The notes under the pieces: generated by a model
Told to the model about the DNA's origin: nothing
The model's input: the letters and a program-made list of their open reading frames with translations, nothing else
Databases searched by the model: none
Part shown: piece by piece, positions 50,384-59,296 of the stretch
How the letters are laid out: every line of letters starts with the position of its first letter
Position numbering within the stretch: the first letter of the stretch is position 1
DNA from: JAIUNP01 sp020161975
GTDB taxonomy: Bacteria > Pseudomonadota > Alphaproteobacteria > Rhizobiales > Beijerinckiaceae
Assembly (NCBI GenBank): GCA_036745275.1
Contig: DAIOGK010000011.1
Span: 1 to 64,000, forward strand
Reading direction: 5' to 3'
DNA length: 64,000 bases
Program-made: the position numbers and the translations under genes

Positions 50384-50851
50384 TCATTTCCGCAGCAGAT
50401 AGTCCATGGGCAGCGCTGTTGTGAACTTCATTTCCTCCATGGCGATGGACGAACTGATATCGGAAAAATCAAGCCGGCCGATCATCCGCTTGTACACATC
50501 ATCGTAAGCGTCGATGTCTGGCACCACGATCCGCAAGAGATAATCGGCTTCGCCCGCCAACCGCCACGCCTCGACGATTTCCGGGATCGTCGAAATGAGA
50601 CGGCGAAACCCGTCCAGCCAGTCCGTTGTATGCCTGGTCGCCTTCACAGCCACAAAAACGGTCATCGCGAGATTGGCCTTGCGCCGGTCCACGAGCGCAA
50701 CGCGCCGCGTGATCAGCCCATCCTCCTCCATCTTCCGGATGCGCCGCCAGCAGGGCGCGGCGGAGAGCCCGACGCTTTCGGCGATAGCATTGATCTGGAG
50801 GCTGGCATCCTGTTGCAGGAGATCGAGAATTTTTCGATCGATCTGATCCAT
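50384..50851 (-). CDS. Lrp/AsnC-family transcriptional regulator
   Basis: The 154-residue protein has an N-terminal helix-turn-helix (DRKILDLLQQDASLQINAIAESVGLSAAPCWRRIRKME) and the C-terminal RAM domain that binds an amino acid. It is divergent from an Asp/Glu racemase gene, so it probably regulates that gene. ATG at 50851 is preferred (MDQIDRKIL); an ATG at 50872 would add seven residues. The 158-bp gap between the two genes is unusually AT-rich for this genome. Confidence 0.9.
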   Translation of the reverse strand: MDQIDRKILDLLQQDASLQINAIAESVGLSAAPCWRRIRKMEEDGLITRRVALVDRRKANLAMTVFVAVKATRHTTDWLDGFRRLISTIPEIVEAWRLAGEADYLLRIVVPDIDAYDDVYKRMIGRLDFSDISSSIAMEEMKFTTALPMDYLLRK

Positions 50852-51009
50852 GAAACCAAATACCTCTACCATTTACAATTACGCTATCTTATTTCATAAT
50901 TTTGCATAAAACGCAATTTCATTGCTATCATTCTCATCAAGAAGAAAAATTCGAAATCCTGTTTTGCCGGAAGAGCGCTAGAGTGTTGCCGGTTCTGGAG
51001 GAGATGGCG

Positions 51010-51729
51010 ATGCGGATGATCGGTCTGATTGGCGGGATGAGCTGGGAAAGCACAGCGGTGTATTATCGGCTGCTGAACGAGGCGGTGCGCGACCGCATGG
51101 GTGGCCTGACCTCGGCCGAGATCCTGCTCCGGTCAGTCGATTTCTCACGCATTGTTGCGCTGCAACAGACGGGGCAATGGGACAAGGCTGCGGCGGTACT
51201 CGCCGGCATCGCGCAGGATCTTGAACGCGCTGGCGCCGACTGCATCCTCATCTGCACCAACACGATGCACAAGCTCGCCGATGCCGTGCAGGGCGCAATC
51301 AGCATTCCGTTGATCCATATCGTCGATTCGACCGGAGCGGCGCTGTCAGCTGCCGGGGCGCACCGTCCCCTGCTTCTTGCCACGGCCTATACGATGGAAC
51401 AGGACTTCTATCGGAGCCGCCTGATGGCCCATTCCGGCATTGAGGCGATGGTGCCGGAGACAGCCGACCGGGCCGAGGTGCACCGCATCATCTTCGAGGA
51501 GATCTGCCAGGGCGTTGTCCTGCCGGCCTCGCGGGCCCGTTATGTCGCGATCATGGAAAAGGCGAAGGCGGCAGGGGCCGACAGCGTGATCCTCGGCTGC
51601 ACGGAAATCGGCCTTCTGGTTGGACAGGATGATTGTCCCCTGCCCGCCTTTGATTCCACGCTGATCCACGCCGATGCTGCCGTGGCTTTCGCACTTTCGG
51701 CGCAATCGGGCACCAGCCAGGCTGCCTGA
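51010..51729 (+). CDS. Aspartate/glutamate racemase family protein
   Basis: The 239-residue protein has the aspartate/glutamate racemase fold with two catalytic cysteines, Cys82 in ICTNTMHK and Cys197 in LGCTEIGLL, and the opening MRMIGLIGGMSWEST. It interconverts the D and L forms of an acidic amino acid without a cofactor; Asp is more likely because of the EST motif. ATG 51010 is eight bases after GGAGG, and starts at 51004 and 51016 are close. It is regulated probably by the adjacent Lrp protein. Confidence 0.88.
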   Translation: MRMIGLIGGMSWESTAVYYRLLNEAVRDRMGGLTSAEILLRSVDFSRIVALQQTGQWDKAAAVLAGIAQDLERAGADCILICTNTMHKLADAVQGAISIPLIHIVDSTGAALSAAGAHRPLLLATAYTMEQDFYRSRLMAHSGIEAMVPETADRAEVHRIIFEEICQGVVLPASRARYVAIMEKAKAAGADSVILGCTEIGLLVGQDDCPLPAFDSTLIHADAAVAFALSAQSGTSQAA

Positions 51730-51859
51730 GACCAAGAAAAAGGTTGCGTCCGGCGCCAAAATCCGTATTCAGGCGGTCTCTCCGGTCATGGCGTCAGTCA
51801 TGGGTAACGCGAGGGCCGGGCTTCCCGGTTCGTGCGCCGATTGGTTTTTGATTTTGTAG

Positions 51860-51877
51860 GGCCCCTTCCGGGGGGCC
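51860..51877 (+). repeat. Hairpin in the rpmJ leader
   Basis: GGCCCC (51860-51865) and GGGGCC (51872-51877) pair over six GC base pairs, 12 bases before the rpmJ start. It may affect ribosome access or be a processed end; no T-tract follows, so it is not a typical terminator. Confidence 0.4.
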
Positions 51878-51889
51878 AGTGGTGCTGAG

Positions 51890-52015
51890 ATGAAGATTCG
51901 CAATTCCCTGAAGACGCTGATGAAGCGCCATCGCGATAACCAGCTCGTTCGCCGTCGCGGCCGCGTCTATATCATCAACAAGACGCAGAAGCGCTTCAAG
52001 GCCCGCCAGGGCTGA
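51890..52015 (+). CDS. rpmJ: 50S ribosomal protein L36
   Basis: The 41-residue protein starts at ATG 51890 (MKIRNSLKTLMKRHRDNQ) and ends KARQG. It is the zinc-free form of L36, since the CXXC...C...H zinc ribbon is absent. It is in its usual alphaproteobacterial place, away from the ribosomal operon. A GGCCCC...GGGGCC hairpin lies 13-30 bases upstream, in its leader. It stands alone between the racemase and the TPR gene. Confidence 0.95.
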   Translation: MKIRNSLKTLMKRHRDNQLVRRRGRVYIINKTQKRFKARQG

Positions 52016-52098
52016 TGACCTCGCGCGGGTTTGATCCCGCGTGGCAGTTGAATTTTGCGCGCCATGAAAATACCGTCTCCGGGTGAGAGGGTTCTTTC

Positions 52099-52686
52099 AT
52101 GACGCGCTTTTTTCTGATTCCCCTGTTCGTGGCCGGCCTTGCATTACCGGCGCTGGCCCAACAGCGGACCACGCCAAAGCCTCCCGCTGGCAGGGAAACA
52201 CCGCAGCCGACCACCCTCAACACCCTGTTCGAGCGCCTGGCCAAGGCCAAGGACAGCGCCGAAGGGCGCGCCATTGCGCGGCAGATCGAACAGCGCTGGA
52301 TGCGCTCTGGCAGCGATTCGGCCAACCTGCTGATGTCGCGCGTCACCCAGGTTTCCAGCGGCAATGACAACGCAACCGCGCTCGAACTCCTCGATCATAT
52401 CATCATGCTCCAGCCGCAATGGGCCGAAGCTTACAGCCGGCGGGCGACGATCCTGTTCATGATGGACGATTACGACGGCGCGCTTCGTGACCTGCGCCTC
52501 ACACTGGCGCGCGAACCCCGACATTACGGCGCCCTCGCCGGTCTCGGCCTGATGATGCAGAAGATCGGCAACACCAAGGCAGCCTATGCCGCTTATTCCA
52601 AGGCACTGGAAATCCACCCGCAACTCGACGATGTGCGCGCCGTTGTCGAGCGGATGAAGCCCGAGACGATCGGGCAGGATATCTGA
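52099..52686 (+). CDS. Secreted TPR-repeat protein
   Basis: The 195-residue protein has a signal peptide (MTRFFLIPLFVAGLALPALA) and a TPR region (about 90-180) with LELLDHIIMLQPQWAEAYS and GLGLMMQKIGNTKAAYAAY. It is a periplasmic scaffolding protein of unknown partner. The ATG at 52099 lies about 80 bases after rpmJ. Confidence 0.82.
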   Translation: MTRFFLIPLFVAGLALPALAQQRTTPKPPAGRETPQPTTLNTLFERLAKAKDSAEGRAIARQIEQRWMRSGSDSANLLMSRVTQVSSGNDNATALELLDHIIMLQPQWAEAYSRRATILFMMDDYDGALRDLRLTLAREPRHYGALAGLGLMMQKIGNTKAAYAAYSKALEIHPQLDDVRAVVERMKPETIGQDI

Positions 52687-52766
52687 GCGGGGTTATCTGA
52701 ACAGCGCCGCTGCGGGCGACATCACCCGGAACAGGGCTGCGCTCAAAAAGCCATCAAACCTGGCAC

Positions 52767-54191
52767 TCAGCCATCCGAGCCGACGAAGGCGATGCGAAGC
52801 ATGTTCGTGGCCCCGGGCGTGCCGAAAGGAACGCCCGCGACCATGATGATGCGCTGTCCCGGCTCGGCAAGGCCTGCATCGCGCGCGGCCCGGGTGCCAA
52901 GGCGCACCATATCCGCTGTGTGGGTCGGATCGGTGCCGACGATCGGATTGATGCCCCAGACAAGCTTCATCCGCCGCGCCGTGCGCTCGGAGGTGGTGAG
53001 CATGATGATTGGCGTATAGGGCCGCTCGCGTGCGATGCGCAGAGCGGTCGCGCCCGAGGCCGTCCAGGCAACGATGGCTTTCAGATCAAGCGTTTCAGCA
53101 ACAGTCCTTGCGGCAGCTGCAATTGCATCGGCGCCGGTTGGTTCGGGGTCGGTCCGCTGCCCATCGATAACAACCTTGTAGTTGCCGTCGCGCTCGACCT
53201 GCTCGGCAATCCGGCTCATGGTCGAGACCGCTTCGAGCGGAAACTTGCCCGATGCGCTTTCCGCCGAGAGCATGACCGCATCAGCGCCCTCGAAAACGGC
53301 GGTCGCAACGTCCGAAACCTCGGCACGGGTCGGCGCCGGGCTCTGGATCATCGATTCGAGCATCTGCGTTGCCACCACCACCGGCTTGCCATAGCGACGC
53401 GCCAGTCGAGTGATCCGCTTCTGGAGGCCCGGCACCACCTCAAGCGGCATCTCGACGCCAAGGTCACCACGCGCCACCATCAGCGCGTCGGAGATCTCAA
53501 GAATTTCCTCAAGGCGTTCGATCGCCTGCGGCTTCTCGATCTTGGCCATGACAAGGGCACGCCCCCGCGCAACCTTGCGCACTTCGGCTACATCCTCCGG
53601 GCGCTGCACGAAGGACAGTGCAATCCAGTCAACGCCCGCTGCAATGGCTGCGTCGAGATCGGCCCGATCCTTCTCGGTCAGCGCACCAACCGGAATCACC
53701 GTATCCGGCAGGCTGACGCCCTTGCGGTCAGAGAGGGCCCCGCCAACCTCCACCACCGTCTCGCAATACCCCGGTCCGACCGCCGTGACGCGCAGGAGCA
53801 CCTTGCCGTCATCCAGAAGCAGGCGATGCCCCACGCCGACGGAACCCAGAATTTCGGGATGCGGAAGACGCACGCGGCGCTGGTCGCCAGGCGCCTCGTC
53901 CGAATCGAGCAGAAAGCGGGCGCCGTTTTCGAGCATGACCGGCCCGTTCGCGAATTTGCCCACGCGGAGCTTCGGCCCCTGAAGATCAGCCAGAATGCCG
54001 ATCGGATGGCCCACGGTCTTTTCGAGCGTGCGGATCTGGGCAACACGGGCGCGCAGCACCTCGTGCGAGGAATGGCTCATGTTAATGCGGAACACATCGG
54101 CGCCGGCGCGGGCGAGCGCAACGACGGTAGCGTCATCCTGCGATGCGGGCCCGAGCGTGGCAATGAGCTTCGTGCGGCGGTTGCGTATCAA
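52767..54191 (-). CDS. pyk: Pyruvate kinase
   Basis: Pyk converts phosphoenolpyruvate and ADP to pyruvate and ATP. The 474 residues have the motifs FRINMSHSSHE, the Lys region LVMAKIEKPQA, and the Mg2+/K+ loop MVARGDLGVEMPLE. The start is TTG at 54191 (IRNRRTKLIATLGPAS), with GGGAG upstream. It follows DUF1036, a common pairing in Rhizobiales. Together with pgk, gap and fba in this window it completes much of the lower glycolysis, although it is 20 kb away. Confidence 0.96.
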   Translation of the reverse strand: MIRNRRTKLIATLGPASQDDATVVALARAGADVFRINMSHSSHEVLRARVAQIRTLEKTVGHPIGILADLQGPKLRVGKFANGPVMLENGARFLLDSDEAPGDQRRVRLPHPEILGSVGVGHRLLLDDGKVLLRVTAVGPGYCETVVEVGGALSDRKGVSLPDTVIPVGALTEKDRADLDAAIAAGVDWIALSFVQRPEDVAEVRKVARGRALVMAKIEKPQAIERLEEILEISDALMVARGDLGVEMPLEVVPGLQKRITRLARRYGKPVVVATQMLESMIQSPAPTRAEVSDVATAVFEGADAVMLSAESASGKFPLEAVSTMSRIAEQVERDGNYKVVIDGQRTDPEPTGADAIAAAARTVAETLDLKAIVAWTASGATALRIARERPYTPIIMLTTSERTARRMKLVWGINPIVGTDPTHTADMVRLGTRAARDAGLAEPGQRIIMVAGVPFGTPGATNMLRIAFVGSDG

Positions 54192-54208
54192 GTCCTGCTC
54201 CCTAAAGG

Positions 54209-54685
54209 CTATTGGATGCGGCTGCCGACGAGACCGCCTTCGCCCAGTTCGACGGTCCAGTCGGCCTGTTCGCCGGTATCGATTTCCAGAAACCCGGCCC
54301 GTTCATAGCCACGGGCAAAACAGTTCTGGGGACCGCGGATGGCAAATTCCGGATCGCGGATGCAGAGATAGTTGGGGCCGCTCCATTCGCCGCCCCGATC
54401 ATAATCCTGCCCGAAGACATAATAGTAGCGCGAGTTCAGCTTTCCCTTGAGAATGACCTCGCAGGCGCTCGGGCGCAGATTGAACCAGCCTTCCGTCACC
54501 CAGGTGTTGCCATCCTGATAGCCGATGGCGACGCCTGCCCGGCTGGTGGTCGTATTGCAGATTCTGAGGTCTGCCCGCGCCTCGACCGAACCGAGCCCGA
54601 ACGCGGCCAGCGCGAGCGCAAACACGCACGCCCCGTGCCTAGTCCAGCGCCGGGTTGACAAGAATGAGCCTGACATCATTCGCAT
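54209..54685 (-). CDS. DUF1036 secreted protein
   Basis: The 158-residue protein has a signal peptide (about 12-38, cleavage after ARA) and the DUF1036 domain, with LRICNTTTSRAGVAIGY and NCFARGYERAGFLEI. Four cysteines could form two disulfides. Its function is unknown; DUF1036 is usually next to pyk. It overlaps the glycerate-kinase-like gene by 47 bases. Confidence 0.88.
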   Translation of the reverse strand: MRMMSGSFLSTRRWTRHGACVFALALAAFGLGSVEARADLRICNTTTSRAGVAIGYQDGNTWVTEGWFNLRPSACEVILKGKLNSRYYYVFGQDYDRGGEWSGPNYLCIRDPEFAIRGPQNCFARGYERAGFLEIDTGEQADWTVELGEGGLVGSRIQ

Positions 54686-55943
54686 GGGTGCAGGTGGGTC
54701 CGGTCACGATACAATCACCCGACGCCCGGAAGGCGTGAGCGGACCTGTTATTGTCCAGATGACGCCCCGCGTCCACCCCGGCCTGTTCCATTCTCTGCAA
54801 GGTCACCGGATCAATCAGGGCGCCGCAGGCATCGGTCGGCTGGCCCACGCCGCCATCCGTCCCGTCCGTCCCCGCCGACAGCGCCACAATACCTGTAGCT
54901 CCTCGCAAGGTATTGGCCAGCATCAGGGCATATTCGAGATTGGGGCCGGTCTCGCCAGGCCGGCTGGAGGCGGTCAGGAGCCGCCCGCAGGATAGAATGG
55001 CAGTCTTGCGGTTCGCGGCTCGCGCTTCAAGCGCAAGCGTCGCATGGGCGAGCGCAACATGCCGGGCGTCGCTGGCCGGCGATAGCCCGAGATCCCGCAC
55101 GTCATAGCCATTCTGCATCAGCCGGCGCCCGGCCACGGAGAGCAGGTCCGCAGCATCAAGACCGATGCGAAGCGGACTGACCCGCAGCTTGTCGACACCC
55201 GACAGGCCGTCATCATGGTCCCCGCCGAACAGCGCCTCGGCAGCCCCGGTCGGGGTCACACGATAGCGCTCAAGCACCGCGCGGGAGTCCTGTCGCGTGA
55301 TGCGCAGGGGCACGCTCGGCGCGCCGCCAACCTCCGCCATGGCATCACCCGTGCCATCAGGCAGAACGATGGTGACGACCTCCGCCGGCGCGGCCCGCAG
55401 CGCAAGCCCGCCGCTTTTGATCGCCGACATCGGGCCCAGCGCCCGGGTCATGTCGGCGCGGCTGGCGCCGGCCCGCAGGAGTTCATCGCCAATGCGCTGT
55501 TTGTCCATCAGGGAAAGGCCGCGCGCGGGCGCAACCAGATTGGCTTCCGCCCCCGCGCTGAGCATCACGACGACCAGATCATCAAACCCGGCGGAATCGG
55601 CCAGCGCCAGCATCCGCTCGGTACCGGCGACACCGAAAAGATCGGGCCGCGGATAGCCCGACTGGATCACCGGAATTCTTCGCGTCCGCCGACCGTGGGC
55701 ATAACAGGTGACCGCAACACCTGTGAGGCGTTCAGGCGGCAATCCGAGTGTATCAAGATAATGGCTTTCCGCCGCCTCCACCATGCTGGCCGCAGCTTTG
55801 CCGCCGGCAAGCAGAATCACCCGTCCGGAAATGGGGGGCGCCGGCAGGTGACGCGGAAGAAACTTTCTGGCCGCCGCCGCATCCAGCAGATCGTCAAAAG
55901 CTCCGCGCGCCAAGGTACGCATTTCGGTAATCGCGTTCGTCAT
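54639..55943 (-). CDS. Glycerate-2-kinase (TtuD/GckA) homologue with altered motifs
   Basis: The 434-residue protein has the layout of the MOFRL/GckA family, which phosphorylates glycerate: N-terminal Rossmann-like domain with LLAGGKAAASM, a middle domain and a C-terminal MOFRL domain ending DCIVTGPTCTHANDVRLILV. Several hallmark motifs are changed: the usual LISGGGSALL is LSAGAEANLV, the usual VRKHLSAIKGG is ALGPMSAIKSGG, and the usual GGRNQEF is TGPNLEY. The lysine before GG is retained. It may be inactive, or use another substrate. It overlaps the EamA stop by one base (TGATG). Confidence 0.78.
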   Translation of the reverse strand: MTNAITEMRTLARGAFDDLLDAAAARKFLPRHLPAPPISGRVILLAGGKAAASMVEAAESHYLDTLGLPPERLTGVAVTCYAHGRRTRRIPVIQSGYPRPDLFGVAGTERMLALADSAGFDDLVVVMLSAGAEANLVAPARGLSLMDKQRIGDELLRAGASRADMTRALGPMSAIKSGGLALRAAPAEVVTIVLPDGTGDAMAEVGGAPSVPLRITRQDSRAVLERYRVTPTGAAEALFGGDHDDGLSGVDKLRVSPLRIGLDAADLLSVAGRRLMQNGYDVRDLGLSPASDARHVALAHATLALEARAANRKTAILSCGRLLTASSRPGETGPNLEYALMLANTLRGATGIVALSAGTDGTDGGVGQPTDACGALIDPVTLQRMEQAGVDAGRHLDNNRSAHAFRASGDCIVTGPTCTHANDVRLILVNPALD

Positions 55944-56857
55944 CAATTGCCCGAGTCCGACCCGTCCGGCACGGCCTCAGCCACTGTCGGCCGGGCAAGC
56001 CAAATTCCGAAAAGTACGAGACAACCTCCCAGCCACTGCCAAAGCCCAAGCCGCTCGGAAAACACGAGCCACCCCAGCGCCGCAGCAGCAAGCGCTTCCA
56101 GAAATACCACAAGGGATGAAAATGCAACGGGCAACTTGCCTAAAGCGTAGGCAAGCAATCCCTGTCCCGCCGCTTGTGAGACCAGCGCAAGGCCGAACAG
56201 CGGAATCCAGCCTGCCAGACGCCCCGGCAGCACCTGCTCGCCCGATGTGATCGCGACGCCAAGGAGCAGGACCGCCGTAATCGCGGTGGAGAGGAATGTG
56301 ATTCGCGCCGGGCCACCGTACTTGCGCGCTTCGTTGATGCCCACGATGTAAAGGCCGAAGAACAGCGAGGTGGCAACACCCTGAAGATCGCCGACAAGCC
56401 GCGTTCGGTCGATCTCGAAACTGTCGCGGATCAGCAGCGCACCCCCGAGCAGGCAGATGGCGAGGCCGATCACCTCGACCCCACGCAGGCGCTGGCCGAA
56501 CCAGGCAAAAGCCGCCAGAAACACCCAGACGGGCGCCATGGTCGACAGCAGCGTCGCATTGGCAATCGTCGTGTTCAGAATGGACAGATGCCAGAACATC
56601 AGGTCACCGGCGAAGGCTACACCGGCAAAGGCCGCTGCTTTCAGGAACGCGGATCTGTTCGTCACCGCCGGTTCCCGCGCAAGCCTCTGCCAGAACCAGA
56701 GTGGCGGCAGCGCCAGCGCAACACGCCAGAATGCCGAGGAGAATGGCCCGACATCGGTCATCCGGACGAAGATCGGCGAACAGCCCATGAAAATGGCGCC
56801 AAGAACCAGGCCGCCAAAAGGGATTGCGAAACGATGGCGGGCAGCAGTGTGGTTCAT
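55943..56857 (-). CDS. EamA/DMT-family transporter
   Basis: The 304-residue protein has ten hydrophobic segments and two EamA repeats, with GLVLGAIFMGCSPIFVR and ALAAAALGWLVFSERL. This family exports metabolites or amino acids; the cargo is unknown. ATG 56857 begins it. It is co-translated with the glycerate-kinase-like gene and is divergent from DUF1244. Confidence 0.88.
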   Translation of the reverse strand: MNHTAARHRFAIPFGGLVLGAIFMGCSPIFVRMTDVGPFSSAFWRVALALPPLWFWQRLAREPAVTNRSAFLKAAAFAGVAFAGDLMFWHLSILNTTIANATLLSTMAPVWVFLAAFAWFGQRLRGVEVIGLAICLLGGALLIRDSFEIDRTRLVGDLQGVATSLFFGLYIVGINEARKYGGPARITFLSTAITAVLLLGVAITSGEQVLPGRLAGWIPLFGLALVSQAAGQGLLAYALGKLPVAFSSLVVFLEALAAAALGWLVFSERLGLWQWLGGCLVLFGIWLARPTVAEAVPDGSDSGN

Positions 56858-56973
56858 GCCCCAGCCTTAATCCGGGCCTGTCGTTCCGTCGAGCCGCAAT
56901 CGGCCGCGACGAAACATGCCCTTTTCTTTCGTCAAGGATTGGGGGACAAACGGGCAAACGAAAGGACCAAGAC

Positions 56974-57288
56974 ATGGCTTATGACACGCTGGACCAGACG
57001 ACCCGCACCGAACTGGAAGCAGCCGCCTTCCGCCGCCTGATCGCCCATCTGAAAAAGCGCACCGATGCCCAGAACATCGACATGATGAACCTCGCCGGAT
57101 TCTGTCGCAACTGCCTCGCCAACTGGCTGAAGGATGCGGCAGACGAAAAAGGCCTCGACCTCAGCCGCGATGATGCCCGGACTGCGGTCTACGGGATGCC
57201 TTACGAGGACTGGAAAGCGCAGCACCAGACCGAAGCGACACAGGCCCAGAAGGACGCCTTCAAGGAAGCCTTCAAACATCACGGCTAA
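56974..57288 (+). CDS. DUF1244 protein
   Basis: The 104-residue protein has the DUF1244 core AFRRLIAHLKKRTDAQNIDMMNLAGFCRNCLANWL, with CRNC resembling a metal-binding pair, and WKAQHQTEATQAQKDAF. Its function is unknown. Start ATG 56974 has AAAGGA about 8 bases upstream. It is usually beside gapR/DUF2312 in Rhizobiales, as here. Confidence 0.9.
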   Translation: MAYDTLDQTTRTELEAAAFRRLIAHLKKRTDAQNIDMMNLAGFCRNCLANWLKDAADEKGLDLSRDDARTAVYGMPYEDWKAQHQTEATQAQKDAFKEAFKHHG

Positions 57289-57360
57289 CCAAAGATTGAC
57301 GGGCCGAATCGGCTTTGCGACGACGCCTCGCCTCAACAGTCACGAATTCCGGGGATCACC

Positions 57361-57609
57361 ATGGACGACATTTCTTCCGCCGCCGCTGGCCAGCTGAAGG
57401 CCTTCATCGAACGCATCGAGCGTCTCGAAGAGGAAAAGAAGAACATTTCGGATGACATCAAGGATGTTTATGCCGAGGCCAAGGGCAACGGCTTCGACAC
57501 CAAGGTGCTGCGCAAGATCGTCTCGATCAGGAAGCAGGACCAGAACGAGCGCAAGGAGCAGGACGAAATCCTGACGCTCTACATGCAGGCACTCGGCATG
57601 GAAGGTTGA
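57361..57609 (+). CDS. gapR: Nucleoid-associated protein GapR (DUF2312)
   Basis: GapR is a helical DNA-binding protein that clamps overtwisted DNA ahead of forks and polymerases and is important for cell-cycle progression in Caulobacter. The 82-residue protein has the coiled-coil start GQLKAFIERIERLEEEKK and the DNA-binding helices EAKGNGFDTKVLRKIVSIRKQD. The start is ATG 57361. It ends 12 bases from the convergent DUF882 stop. Confidence 0.94.
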   Translation: MDDISSAAAGQLKAFIERIERLEEEKKNISDDIKDVYAEAKGNGFDTKVLRKIVSIRKQDQNERKEQDEILTLYMQALGMEG

Positions 57610-57621
57610 GCGCGCGGAGCG

Positions 57622-59232
57622 TTATTCCGCACGTCGCGTGAAGGCCGGCGTCACCGGACGCGTCAACGCTCCGGTGAAACGGCCTTCCGGTGCATTGCCC
57701 TGCTCGGACGTGAATTTTCCCGCGACGATATTGCCGCCGGCCGCCTGCTTCATATTCGGCGTATCAACCCTGGCGGCGCGTTTCGGCGCAGCTGCCGTGG
57801 CAATAAGCGTCGAGAGCGCGGCAGAATCGAGCTTCACCGTATAACCCTGCGCCTTTGCCTGTTGCACGGGCATGGCCGCGCTGGCCGTGCCAGACAACGC
57901 CGGACGCAGCGGTGGCACAGGCACATGCGCCACTTTGAGGCTCGTGGTCTCGCTCAACGTGCCGCTGGTGATCGCCGCAGGCAGACCACTCCGGCCAGCG
58001 GCGGTCGACGAGGGATCAGGCGCAAAAGCCGTCGCGTTGGCCTCCGCCAGCGCAACCTGCGAGGGCCGCTCCGGCGGGGTAGGCACCTGCGCGGCGGCCA
58101 GCGCGGTCGCAACCAGATCGGACGGACGGCGCGGCGGCGATGGCAGACTGACAAGCGCGCGTTCGGCAACCGCCGACTTTTCCTCCGGCAGGGCCGCAAC
58201 AGCGGTCACCTTCGTCTCGCGCACCGGCACATCCTCGACGGGTTCTGGCTTGGGCGCCGGACGAACCGTCGCCGGCGCAACGGCGACAGCCTGCGGCTGG
58301 GCGGGCGCGCCAACGGCATAGACGCTCGAACTGTCGCCGCCAGCGGTGGCCGGCGCACTCGCAACCTGCCGCGCGGGAGCGGAGCGCGCCGGGGCGCCAC
58401 GACCACGGCGACCACGCGCGGGCACCGCCTCAAGCTCTTCGTCCTCGCCACCAAACAGCATGGCCCAGAGGCTGCGACGCGGGCTGGTGACATCGGCATA
58501 GGAGAAGGCCGATCCGCCTCGCGACTGGATTTCCGCCATCGCCAGTTCGTACCCCGGCAGCGGCCTACCATCGGCAGGCAGGTGCACCGTCTTGCCATCG
58601 GGGAACAGGCGCTCCAGCTGTTGGCGTGGCATTCGCGGCCAGGAGCGGACGGAGCCGACATCAAGATGGACGAACGGTGTACCGGCGGTCGGGTAATAGC
58701 CAACGCCGCCGTTCTGGAGCCGCATCCCGATCTCCCGCACCTTCGCCATCGAGACATCCGGCATGTGCAGATCCATCGCCTTTCCGGCGATATGCTGGCT
58801 GCTCTTGGCGACAGCGGAGGAGCGGCGACGCAGCATTTCGTTGGTGGAAGGCGAACGATACGCCGAAACGACGCGGATAGCCGCTGTGGACCCGACCTCG
58901 CGCCAGACGGCCCAGACCACATCGAACAGCCGCGGATCCATCTGCGTCGGCTCATCCTTGCGCCAATCGCGCAGGAACCAGTTCAGCTTGTCGAGCGCGG
59001 CGCGGTCATAGGACCCCTGCTGCCGAAAGGTAACGGTGATGCTCTCCTGCGTATGCGCATGGTAGAGTGAAATCGTGCGGGTATCGCCGCTGGCCACGGC
59101 ATTCTGCGTCGGGCTCGCGGCGACCATCGCGAATGCGCCGGTCATCGCGGCGATCAGGCGATGTGTCGGCTGCCGGTAACTCCGGCGGCGAAAGCACGAT
59201 CCGTTCAAGTCGTTCACCAAATTTCTGCACAA
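57622..59232 (-). CDS. DUF882 (M15-type) murein peptidase with long tail
   Basis: DUF882 proteins are zinc peptidases like MepK that cut peptidoglycan crosslinks. The 536-residue protein has a signal region, then the M15-like domain (about 50-215) with metal residues in SSQHIAGKAMDLHMP and FVHLDVG. A proline/alanine-rich tail of about 300 residues follows, rich in PPRRPSD and PPERPS motifs, of unknown function. The start is uncertain: TTG at 59232 or GTG at 59217. A perfect CtrA-type site lies 49-64 bases upstream of the TTG. Confidence 0.87.
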   Translation of the reverse strand: MCRNLVNDLNGSCFRRRSYRQPTHRLIAAMTGAFAMVAASPTQNAVASGDTRTISLYHAHTQESITVTFRQQGSYDRAALDKLNWFLRDWRKDEPTQMDPRLFDVVWAVWREVGSTAAIRVVSAYRSPSTNEMLRRRSSAVAKSSQHIAGKAMDLHMPDVSMAKVREIGMRLQNGGVGYYPTAGTPFVHLDVGSVRSWPRMPRQQLERLFPDGKTVHLPADGRPLPGYELAMAEIQSRGGSAFSYADVTSPRRSLWAMLFGGEDEELEAVPARGRRGRGAPARSAPARQVASAPATAGGDSSSVYAVGAPAQPQAVAVAPATVRPAPKPEPVEDVPVRETKVTAVAALPEEKSAVAERALVSLPSPPRRPSDLVATALAAAQVPTPPERPSQVALAEANATAFAPDPSSTAAGRSGLPAAITSGTLSETTSLKVAHVPVPPLRPALSGTASAAMPVQQAKAQGYTVKLDSAALSTLIATAAAPKRAARVDTPNMKQAAGGNIVAGKFTSEQGNAPEGRFTGALTRPVTPAFTRRAE

Positions 59233-59280
59233 CGCCGATACCTGCGGACAAACGTCCGGTTCGACACTTGCGACGACGTG

Positions 59281-59296
59281 GTTAACCGCCGGTTAA
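59281..59296 (-). promoter_or_regulatory. Perfect CtrA-type box upstream of DUF882
   Basis: On the minus strand TTAACCGGCGGTTAAC matches the full consensus TTAA-N7-TTAAC. It lies between the L,D-transpeptidase stop and the DUF882 start, where a promoter is expected. CtrA is the master cell-cycle regulator of alphaproteobacteria, and peptidoglycan hydrolases are known targets of it. Confidence 0.55.

Noticed and set aside
52920..54308. 462-residue plus-strand frame opposite pyk
   Set aside because: Antisense of pyruvate kinase.
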